Positions 45,670 to 52,532 of a stretch of DNA of 64,000 nucleotides are shown one piece after another. The notes below the pieces were generated by a model. That model ran no database searches. It saw nothing but the letters and a program-made list of their open reading frames with translations, and was not told where the DNA came from. Within the stretch, counting starts at the first letter, position 1, and the number at the start of each line of letters is the position of its first letter. The DNA comes from an uncultured Chlorobiaceae bacterium (GTDB lineage Bacteria; Bacteroidota; Chlorobiia; Chlorobiales; Chlorobiaceae). The translations under genes were made by a program, and so were the position numbers. The stretch is taken from the NCBI GenBank assembly GCA_903843305.1, contig CAIMPI010000027.1, positions 26,671 through 90,670 on the forward strand, given 5' to 3'.

Positions 45670-45776
45670 TGGTTCTGAACCTCCTCAGTCACATTCGGAC
45701 TCTTTATTACGGTTAATCCTTCACTAAGCACAGGGTTATACTTTTCCACCACAAGTTCTCCTTTAGATATTTTTAG
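45666..45776 (-). pseudogene. C-terminal remnant of an RND membrane-fusion (adaptor) protein
   Basis: Between the tolC stop and the permease start only about 110 bp remain. In one minus-strand frame they read LKISKGELVVEKYNPVLSEG, LTVIKSPNVTEEVQNQ, ending in a TGA that overlaps the permease ATG. This has the look of the final beta strand and tail of HlyD-type adaptors (..l..Gd.VVv.g...l.dG..V). The overlap with the permease start is exactly where a tolC-MFP-RND operon would end its adaptor gene. I infer an internal deletion of almost the whole adaptor gene. Confidence 0.6.
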
Positions 45777-45777
45777 T

Positions 45778-47103
45778 TTAGTCTCCCCTGTAGTAAGCCA
45801 GTTCGCTTTTTGCCATGCAATAGTCATATTTCGCCTGATTCAGCCTTATTTTTGCGTATGTATGAGCCTGCTCGCGCATCAAAAGCTCAAAGGTCATAGC
45901 CATACCGGTCTTGAACTGTGCTCCGATATAATCAAGACTTACCTTAGCATCTTCAAGTGATTTCTGCGCAACGTCTATTCTTGCCCTCGCGGTTTTCAGC
46001 AAACGCTTCGACTTTTCAATTTCAGCAATACTGCCACTTTTTGCCGCATCATAATTGTACATTGCCTCACGCTCCTGCGCTTTGGCCTCCTGAATACGAC
46101 CTGCTGTAGCCATCCCATCGTAAATATTCCACTGCATATTCATGCCAAGCACCCAGCTTGAACCTCCACTGAAGATATTATTGCTGTGCAGGTTGGTCTG
46201 CAGAAACGCATTCAAGCGGGGGCGTTTCGATGCACGAATCATATCTTCCTGTAAAATTGCAACATGACGCCAGGTTTCGAGCGCTTTGAGATCGGCGCGG
46301 TTCTCCGAGACTGCTTTATCACTTTCCGCAGGCAAGAGAGTGTCAATGACAAGATCTCCGGTTGGAACAAGAGTCACACCGGAATCAAGACGCAGCATCA
46401 CTTTCAGTGCATCCGTTGCATTTTTTATCTCGTCAAGCAGCATCATTTTCTGCTCAAGCAACTCGGAAAGCCTTACATCGGTCGAGAGCTTGTCTGACTT
46501 GGGCAGCAAACCGGCGCTGTAGCCTCTGGCGGCTTCACTACTGTGCGACTGCATGGTTCGGATGGACTGTTCGACGGCATCAATATTCTTTTTTGCAAGA
46601 ATAAGACCGTAATAGACTCTGGTGACCTGCAGTCCGACAGACTCCCCGGTTCTGACGGTCATAAGTTCCTGGGCTTTTTTGGACGTAACAGCCAACCGCC
46701 TGCCAATGGCGGCATCGGCATTGTAGACCGGCTGCATAACCTGAATTGAGGTATTGAAGTCGTTAATGACATCAGGATGAGTCATCTTGTATGCTTCAAA
46801 ATCGGAGTTCAGCAAACTTTTCTGCTGCAGTTTGAAAACAAGAGCTGCACCGGGATCATTGGTCACCATCAGTGTCTCCGAGAGCGTAACTTTCGGAAGG
46901 TATGACTGACGGCTCTGAACAATCCTCGCCTCAGCCTGATCAACCTTGCTGCGGGCCGCCTTGATGGTGTAATTGTTTTCACGAGCCATCGAAAGTGCCT
47001 CGGAGAGAGAGAGTTTTATTGTTGTATCTCTGGCTGTTGCCTGTAGCGGTGAGCTGAGAGCACCCGCAACACAAAACGCGATCAATGCTTTATATACCTT
47101 CAT
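45778..47103 (-). CDS. tolC: TolC-family outer-membrane efflux protein
   Basis: 441 residues with signal peptide MKVYKALIAFCVAGALSSPLQATA. Two outer-membrane-efflux repeats form the coiled-coil barrel: LSLSEALSMARENNYTIKAARSKVDQAEARIVQSRQSYLPKV and the second half with LGMNMQWNIYDGMATAGRIQEAKAQ. Length matches TolC. It follows the CsoR/CstR-type regulator by 5 bp and precedes the adaptor remnant and permease, so it is probably regulated by that repressor. Confidence 0.9.
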   Translation of the reverse strand: MKVYKALIAFCVAGALSSPLQATARDTTIKLSLSEALSMARENNYTIKAARSKVDQAEARIVQSRQSYLPKVTLSETLMVTNDPGAALVFKLQQKSLLNSDFEAYKMTHPDVINDFNTSIQVMQPVYNADAAIGRRLAVTSKKAQELMTVRTGESVGLQVTRVYYGLILAKKNIDAVEQSIRTMQSHSSEAARGYSAGLLPKSDKLSTDVRLSELLEQKMMLLDEIKNATDALKVMLRLDSGVTLVPTGDLVIDTLLPAESDKAVSENRADLKALETWRHVAILQEDMIRASKRPRLNAFLQTNLHSNNIFSGGSSWVLGMNMQWNIYDGMATAGRIQEAKAQEREAMYNYDAAKSGSIAEIEKSKRLLKTARARIDVAQKSLEDAKVSLDYIGAQFKTGMAMTFELLMREQAHTYAKIRLNQAKYDYCMAKSELAYYRGD

Positions 47104-47108
47104 GACTG

Positions 47109-47360
47109 TTAGTGTTTTGAAATAAGTTTTAAAATCTTTTCTACACTTTTTAAGTCATCACGATTCAGACACTGCTGGAGGTTGCGCTGGAGTACAAGCG
47201 AAAAAGTATTGTCAAGAGCCGCTTTTGCCGCCTGGAACTGGGTAATAATCCGGGAACACTCTTCTTCCCGCTCAATCATCCTTGTCAATCCCTCAACCTG
47301 ACCTGCCACCCTTTTTAGCCTCAGAATCACATCTTTCATTGAATCCGCAGTTGTTTCCAT
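47109..47360 (-). CDS. cstR: CsoR/CstR-family repressor, likely persulfide-responsive
   Basis: An 83-residue DUF156 all-helical repressor: ILRLKRVAGQVEGLTRMIEREEECSRIITQFQAAKAALDNTFSLVLQRNLQQCL. Cys35 and Cys64 are 29 residues apart, as in both CsoR and CstR, but the copper-ligand histidine that lies four residues before the second Cys in CsoR is Asn60 here. Absence of the His points to the CstR type, which senses per- and polysulfide by forming Cys-Sn-Cys links. The genomic setting supports this. It leads the tolC-RND-methyltransferase operon and a strong palindrome lies 20 bp before its start. Alternative: a different metal or aldehyde sensor of the same family. Confidence 0.82.
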   Translation of the reverse strand: METTADSMKDVILRLKRVAGQVEGLTRMIEREEECSRIITQFQAAKAALDNTFSLVLQRNLQQCLNRDDLKSVEKILKLISKH

Positions 47361-47379
47361 GGTCGTATTATTTTAAAAT

Positions 47380-47412
47380 GTAATATACCTATACCCCGTA
47401 TTGGTATATTAC
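47380..47412. promoter_or_regulatory. 33-bp palindromic operator for the CsoR/CstR-like repressor
   Basis: gtaatatacc (47380-47389) and ggtatattac (47403-47412) are perfect inverted arms; the 13-bp centre tataccccgtatt continues the symmetry with only two mismatched pairs. The G/C core inside A/T arms is like operators of the CsoR/CstR family. It lies 20 bp upstream of the repressor gene and about 210 bp upstream of the divergent rhodanese gene, so it may control both. Confidence 0.75.
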
Positions 47413-47623
47413 AAAAAAAGTCATATCATATCCAAGAGATTTTTATTCTGAACGGAGCCGACAAGGAATACAGGGAGGCACAATTACAACTGGACGCCGT
47501 TTAAATGAATTACAACTAACGCTCAACCTCGGCTTTGGTATTTGAAAATAAAGTCTGAGACAAAAAACGTTAGCCTGAGCAGGATGGACTAAAATATGTT
47601 AACCACTTATAATAAAATTTACT

Positions 47624-47998
47624 ATGAACAATACGCATGAAGTCAGCCCCACTAACGCCCTTGCACTGATTCAAAAAGGGGCGTTGCTTGTTGATGTTCG
47701 TGAGTCCAACGAAGTTGCAAAAAAATCGTTTGATGTTTCCAATATCATGCAGATTCCTCTCCGCGATTTACAAAAGCGATTTCAGGAAATACCTCTTGAC
47801 CGTAAGGTAATTGTCGCTTGTCATAGTGGAAATCGCAGCTTTATGGCGACTCGCTTCCTGATGAACCATGGATACACGCAAGCTGTCAATATGCAACAAG
47901 GAATTGTCCGTTGGGAAAAGGAAGGGCTTCCGATCAAAAGTGAGCTGAAACAAAAATCCGGGTCACGGCTGATGCAAATATTTAGCAGGAAGTCCTAA
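47624..47998 (+). CDS. Single-domain rhodanese
   Basis: A 124-residue rhodanese-like protein, divergent from the cstR-like gene. LLVDVRESNEVAKKSF and the active-site loop VACHSGNRSFMATRFL (Cys in CHSGNR) are intact, so it should carry persulfide. The Lys/Ser-rich tail after residue 105 is extra. Cytosolic: no signal peptide. It may be controlled by the palindrome at 47380, which would link it to sulfane-sulfur sensing. Confidence 0.9.
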   Translation: MNNTHEVSPTNALALIQKGALLVDVRESNEVAKKSFDVSNIMQIPLRDLQKRFQEIPLDRKVIVACHSGNRSFMATRFLMNHGYTQAVNMQQGIVRWEKEGLPIKSELKQKSGSRLMQIFSRKS

Positions 47999-48128
47999 AA
48001 AGAGAAATTAAAAGGACATTTGGTTGTCCTCCCTCAGTATAAACGGAGAAGAAGCTTTTCTCGCCCTGTCCAAGAAAATATACCAAGTTCATTTTCTGCA
48101 TTTCACTTTTTGCGAATGCACGTAAAAG

Positions 48129-49535
48129 CTATACACGCTCTCTATGGCCACGGATTTTGAATTCCTCAGCCAAAGAGACAAACGTTTCAGCCCACCCTGG
48201 ATTACCGACAGCATGCAGGTGCGCAAAAGAGGCAAAAAGGTTACGATAAAGCACACCGTCACTTTTTCCGGTTATTCCGTTTCCCCGGATAACGTCAAAC
48301 TGGCAGGAACACCCTGTGGTCGGAGTAATCGGCCTTGCATAATGAAACTCATGCGCCCTTATCTGGTCACCCTTTCGAAACCAGGGAGAGTCAGTTGTAC
48401 TCTTGAGATCAACGTATCCATGCCCTGCCGGATAATGCTCAAAACCGATATCAAAAGGCAGAATACCAGCAAGAGGATATTTTTTCGTTCCATAAGTGGC
48501 ATTCCGGCAAAGGTAAATCAAGCCGCCGCATTCAGCATAAAGCGGCATACCTGCCTCAACCCTCTCCTGCACCTCTTTCACGAGTCCCCTGTTGGCACTC
48601 AACACATCAAAAAACGATTCTGGAAATCCGCCACCAAGATAGAGTGCGTCAACATCAGGTAAAGAAATCTCCTGAAGAGCATTGATGAACACAAGCTCTG
48701 CTCCGTTGTTCCTCAAGGAGTTCAGGTTGTCAGGATAGTAAAAACAGAATGCTGCATCTCTGAACACACCGATCCTTGCTCTTCCTGAAATGCCCTTTCC
48801 AAAACTCGCAATTCTCTGCATAGGCATCGGGGGAGCCTGATAAAAGAGAGAATGGATTGCTTCCATATCACAATAATGGTCTACTCGCTCAGCCGCACCC
48901 TGAATGAACTGAACCGCATCAGATGTTTCTGCGACTGTTGTCAGCCCAAGATGCCGCTCAGGAATAACCAGCTCTTTGTCATAAGGGATCTCTCCAAGCA
49001 CCGGCACCTTGCAATAATGCTCAATTGCCTGTTTCTGTTTGTCTGCCTGCCGTGAACTGCTTACCTGATTTAAGAGTACACCCGCAATCTTCACGTTCGG
49101 AGGCATCGCCTGCATGCCCATAACCAGCGCGGCGATCCCCCTGTTTGTTTTTCTGCTGTCTACCACCAGCAATACCGGCGCCTGTAGCATTTGAGCAAGT
49201 CCTGCTGTGCTGTCAGAACCATCAAGGGAAAAACCATCATGCAAGCCATGATTGCCTTCAATCAAAGCGATGCTTTTACTCTCCATACCACTATTTCTCT
49301 GAAACGATCCAATACATCCGTATCTTCCCATAATGTAGGGATCAAGATTGTAGCACTCGCTTCCACTGGCCAGCCGATGCCACATAGGATCGATGTAGTC
49401 CGGACCTTTCTTGAAACTCCTGATGGGCACGCCCCGAGAGGCAAGAGATGCTAATATCCCAAGACTGATCGTTGTCTTGCCTGCACTCTTATGTGCTGCC
49501 GATATCATCAGACGAGGCAAGTTTACCAAATCCAT
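48129..49535 (-). CDS. dsrN: DsrN, cobyrinic acid a,c-diamide synthase-like amidase
   Basis: A 468-residue CobB/CbiA-family ATP-dependent amidotransferase. The N-terminal P-loop AHKSAGKTTISLGILASLASRG starts the dethiobiotin-synthase-like domain, and the C-terminal class I glutaminase has the nucleophile Cys in YAECGGLIYLC. In dsr clusters this homologue, DsrN, is thought to amidate siroheme for DsrAB. Here it is the last gene of the soe-tauE-dsrE2-rhd-tusA operon, more than 10 kb from dsrC. A cobalamin-synthesis role is the alternative, but no cob/cbi genes are adjacent. Confidence 0.85.
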   Translation of the reverse strand: MDLVNLPRLMISAAHKSAGKTTISLGILASLASRGVPIRSFKKGPDYIDPMWHRLASGSECYNLDPYIMGRYGCIGSFQRNSGMESKSIALIEGNHGLHDGFSLDGSDSTAGLAQMLQAPVLLVVDSRKTNRGIAALVMGMQAMPPNVKIAGVLLNQVSSSRQADKQKQAIEHYCKVPVLGEIPYDKELVIPERHLGLTTVAETSDAVQFIQGAAERVDHYCDMEAIHSLFYQAPPMPMQRIASFGKGISGRARIGVFRDAAFCFYYPDNLNSLRNNGAELVFINALQEISLPDVDALYLGGGFPESFFDVLSANRGLVKEVQERVEAGMPLYAECGGLIYLCRNATYGTKKYPLAGILPFDIGFEHYPAGHGYVDLKSTTDSPWFRKGDQIRAHEFHYARPITPTTGCSCQFDVIRGNGITGKSDGVLYRNLFASFAHLHAVGNPGWAETFVSLAEEFKIRGHRERV

Positions 49536-49638
49536 TGTATCTCCTTCCTGCCTTGACAGAACAAAGGGCTATTGTTAACCTTCAGCTCTTCAACATGCAC
49601 AGAAAATCCAGAAAAGAGCCTGACAGCACCAGGAAGAT

Positions 49639-49875
49639 TTACTTCTTCCTGATAAAAAAAGTATGAACATTTGAGGCCTCGGTATGAGCAACGAGTTCAT
49701 GACCAGTACGCTTTGCCCATGATGCCATATCATTGACGGAACCGGGATCAGTCGCGGTCATTTTCAGTATCTCGCCGCTGTTCAGCGAATCAATAGCTTT
49801 TTTTGTCTTCAGAATCGGCAAAGGGCAATTTAAACCTTCACAATTCAACTCCATATTACTTGCCATGTCACTCAT
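49639..49875 (-). CDS. tusA: TusA sulfur-carrier protein
   Basis: A 78-residue SirA/TusA protein. The sulfur-binding Cys17 is in GLNCPLPILKTKKAI (CPxP), with Cys12 close before it. The body (LKMTATDPGSVNDMASWAKRTGHELVA) is canonical. It passes sulfane sulfur from the rhodanese to DsrE2 or DsrEFH. It lies between rhodanese and dsrN in the same operon; the rhd-tusA-dsrE2 trio is a known sulfur-trafficking unit in sulfur oxidisers. Confidence 0.94.
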   Translation of the reverse strand: MSDMASNMELNCEGLNCPLPILKTKKAIDSLNSGEILKMTATDPGSVNDMASWAKRTGHELVAHTEASNVHTFFIRKK

Positions 49876-49918
49876 TAATATCTCCTGATTATTTTTGTAT
49901 TAAATCTTTTGACGCCCG

Positions 49919-50386
49919 CTAAGCCTTCGGGGTTTTCTGATCTGGCCGCAGCTTTACGGTAAAATATTCATCCGCATAAGCCGTTTCGACCACGGTACCG
50001 GCACTGTTCCAGAGGGGTTCTTCATAATCGTTCCACCCCCTCAAGCCTGTCCGTAGAGATATGGCCTGTTCATAACCAAGCAAGTGCATGGTATGAACCG
50101 CAAGAACACTGCGGTGACCGGAACGGCAAACCACGACGATTTCGCGAGTTCTGGCTTTCACCAATTCAGGCACGGTATCCTCGTAATCCCACTCACAGGC
50201 AGATTCCAGAATACCCCTTGGAACATTGATCGAACCTTTTATATGCAGGGCATCAAATTCATAGGGTTCACGCACATCAACAATCAGAAGATCTAGATTC
50301 TCTTCCATACGTGCGACGAGATCCCAAGGCATAATCTCTTGAACAGCAGGGAAACAGTTCTGAACAAGCTCTCTGTAACTCACCAT
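49919..50386 (-). CDS. rhd: Rhodanese-like sulfurtransferase
   Basis: 155 residues, cytosolic. LLIVDVREPYEFDALHIKGSINVPRG and the active loop VVVCRSGHRSVLA (Cys in CRSGHR) define an active rhodanese domain, extended by about 40 residues after LRGWNDYEEPLW. Located between dsrE2 and tusA, it probably feeds persulfide sulfur to TusA. Confidence 0.93.
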   Translation of the reverse strand: MVSYRELVQNCFPAVQEIMPWDLVARMEENLDLLIVDVREPYEFDALHIKGSINVPRGILESACEWDYEDTVPELVKARTREIVVVCRSGHRSVLAVHTMHLLGYEQAISLRTGLRGWNDYEEPLWNSAGTVVETAYADEYFTVKLRPDQKTPKA

Positions 50387-50404
50387 AGCAGGGAAGTTTT
50401 TGTG

Positions 50405-50914
50405 TCAAATAAAAAGTGAAATATTGGCGTCAGCTGCATATTCAAGAAAGGTTGCAGCTCCACCATATTCAACTCCTTCAATGAATTCCTCTTTTTCAAA
50501 GCCAAAAACCTCCATAGTCATCTGGCAGGCAATAAAACGAACACCGAACTCCTGACACATGCTCCGAAGTTCTTCAATAGTAGCCACTCCTTTCTTTTTG
50601 AATGTTTCTTTCATCAACATTGTCGCCATGTTGTCGAAACCAGGAACGTTACCGGAAATGACATTAGGAATCGGCCAGTTAACGGACTGAAATTCCTTGT
50701 TGCCAAATGGCATTTTCATCGGCATTGCCGGATTGCTGTGAGGAGAAACTTTGGCATCAAGTTCCTTTTTAAGCAGTGGTAAACCGTAAAAAGTAAAGAA
50801 TATGACAGCTTCCATATCCATGGCCGCAGCAGTTGAAGCCAAAATGAAAGGAGGGTATCCCCAGTCAAGTGTTCCCTGGGATGCAATAATTGCAAGTTTT
50901 TTGGTATCAGACAT
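50405..50914 (-). CDS. dsrE2: DsrE2, membrane-linked DsrE-family sulfur-transfer protein
   Basis: ATG 50914 (MSDTKKLAIIASQGTLDWGYPP) gives 169 residues. A hydrophobic segment (FILASTAAAMDMEAVIFFTFYGLPLL) and the family's cysteine motif MCQEFGVRFIACQMTMEVFGF, with two conserved cysteines, identify DsrE2. It works with TusA and rhodanese in moving sulfane sulfur toward the dsr pathway. 18 bp before the rhodanese gene. Confidence 0.92.
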   Translation of the reverse strand: MSDTKKLAIIASQGTLDWGYPPFILASTAAAMDMEAVIFFTFYGLPLLKKELDAKVSPHSNPAMPMKMPFGNKEFQSVNWPIPNVISGNVPGFDNMATMLMKETFKKKGVATIEELRSMCQEFGVRFIACQMTMEVFGFEKEEFIEGVEYGGAATFLEYAADANISLFI

Positions 50915-51056
50915 GGTTATTATCCTCAATGACGCCTTCCTGAAAAAGGAAGTACTGTTCTATAAAATTGTCGTAGCCACGTAGAGAGAACGATGAAGCT
51001 CGATAAAATTACTATATAACTATTTAATTATGAAATCAATCAATAAAAAGCGGGAT

Positions 51057-51482
51057 TTAGTGAATAAGCCCACTTGCTGCGACCAGAAGCACTACGACCT
51101 GTAATAGAGCAATTGTGGTGTAGAGGTAATTTTTTTCACGATAAAAGATTACACTTGCAAATGCAAGACAGACAACTGTCGCCATAGCGAGATAATAAAT
51201 CGACAAATAACTGACAACATCCCCCTGAAGAAGTGCTGCAGGACTGCTTAAAATTGACCATCCTGCCGGGGTATGAAGTTTTTGCTGCATTTCAGAAGCC
51301 TTGAGGTGCCAGTTCCCGGCGATGGCATCAATCGGTACGGAAACCGGAAGCAACTGCAAGACATAAACAATATAGCCTGCTGCCAGAAAAGCAATTCCGA
51401 CATGTGAGACCATTTCAAGTACTCGGGCATAGACAAGTTGAACCTTGTCAATATTGTGTGTGTTTCTCTCTTTATCGCTCAT
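51057..51482 (-). CDS. DUF1634 membrane protein
   Basis: A 141-residue protein with four predicted helices (about 25-45, 85-105, 112-128 and 128-140). DUF1634 proteins are usually encoded just after a TauE-type permease, as here, where the ATG overlaps the tauE stop by 4 bp. It is presumably a partner of that permease; the molecular role is unknown. Confidence 0.85.
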   Translation of the reverse strand: MSDKERNTHNIDKVQLVYARVLEMVSHVGIAFLAAGYIVYVLQLLPVSVPIDAIAGNWHLKASEMQQKLHTPAGWSILSSPAALLQGDVVSYLSIYYLAMATVVCLAFASVIFYREKNYLYTTIALLQVVVLLVAASGLIH

Positions 51483-52435
51483 ATTCCAAAACCTTTTAAC
51501 AGTGAACGTAAGCCTGCCACAACCAGCATGATAATGACAATCATTCGTACCGACCTTGTATTCACCTTGGTGAGCAGTTTAGCGCCGATTTTTGAGCCCA
51601 GCATAATTCCGCCGATTGCCGGAACTGCTATGAGCGGCACAACCGCTCCCTTGAAGATGTAGACCCAGGCGGCGGCAGCGCCATTAATTGAGAGAACAAG
51701 GCCGCTTGTCGCAACCGCGACTTTCAATGGAACACCCATGAGCATGTTAAAAACAGGAACATTCGCCCAGCCTGCACCCATACCGAACATTCCGCCAATA
51801 AAACCTATGATCATAAACAAAAAGAGACCGAGCGGGGTTCGGTGGATCTGCCATGACACATCACTTTTCGTCGATTCTTCATAGTAGATTCCCGATATTT
51901 GCAGCATTTTTGAGAGTGCATCGGGCTCTTTAAGATCCGGTGTACCGTATGCCCGAGCCTTCATCATAAGAGCAGCAATGCCCATGATGGCCAATCCAAG
52001 GAGGAGCTGCACAACATTCGCCGGCATGGCAAGTCCGGCCAGTGCCCCGGCAATCGAGCTTATAGAACCGACAAGTGCCATCGGAAGACCAAGCTTCAGA
52101 TCTGCAAGACCTTTTCTCATAAGAGGGGCACCTGCAGAAAGTGCACCAGACAGCGCAACAAGCAATCCTGCCCCACGAATAAAATCAAGATGAAAAGGGA
52201 AAAAGCCGCTGACAATGGGAACAAACAGTACCCCCCCCCCAACGCCGGCAAGCACGGAAAAAATTCCAAGAATAAATGAAAATACAAACAACAGTATCAT
52301 CCACACCCACCATGCCGTTTGTTCGGCTACATGAGGAGGTATCGCATAAACGATGTTTGTACCGATAAAGAGAAAAGCCAATGCCCCACTCGTAGCAGCA
52401 CAGCTTACCAATATCTTTCTTGTCGCTGAACTCAT
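51479..52435 (-). CDS. tauE: TauE/SafE-family anion permease
   Basis: A 318-residue membrane protein (start ATG 52435; GTG 52447 is the alternative). Eight or more helices with the two conserved TauE motifs: FSFILGIFSVLAGVGGGVLFVPIV and FMIIGFIGGMFGMGAGWANVPVF. Members export sulfite, sulfoacetate or related anions. Next to Soe and dsr genes, export of sulfite or thiosulfate is the likely role. A run of ten C (ten G in the gene) encodes GlyGlyGly in the first motif, a possible slippage site. Confidence 0.87.
   Translation of the reverse strand: MSSATRKILVSCAATSGALAFLFIGTNIVYAIPPHVAEQTAWWVWMILLFVFSFILGIFSVLAGVGGGVLFVPIVSGFFPFHLDFIRGAGLLVALSGALSAGAPLMRKGLADLKLGLPMALVGSISSIAGALAGLAMPANVVQLLLGLAIMGIAALMMKARAYGTPDLKEPDALSKMLQISGIYYEESTKSDVSWQIHRTPLGLFLFMIIGFIGGMFGMGAGWANVPVFNMLMGVPLKVAVATSGLVLSINGAAAAWVYIFKGAVVPLIAVPAIGGIMLGSKIGAKLLTKVNTRSVRMIVIIMLVVAGLRSLLKGFGI
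52231..52240. repeat. Homopolymer run of ten C inside tauE
   Basis: cccccccccc at 52231-52240, i.e. G10 on the coding strand within the AGVGGGVLF motif. The present length keeps the frame; a change of one base would truncate the protein after about 70 residues. Confidence 0.9.
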
Positions 52436-52532
52436 GATGTCTTTCACAGAATAATGGGGCGTATACCAAGCTGTTTTGAAAAAGCCTGAGGTATAAAGCG
52501 GAAACGCTCAACACCTCAGACTGCAATATTAT

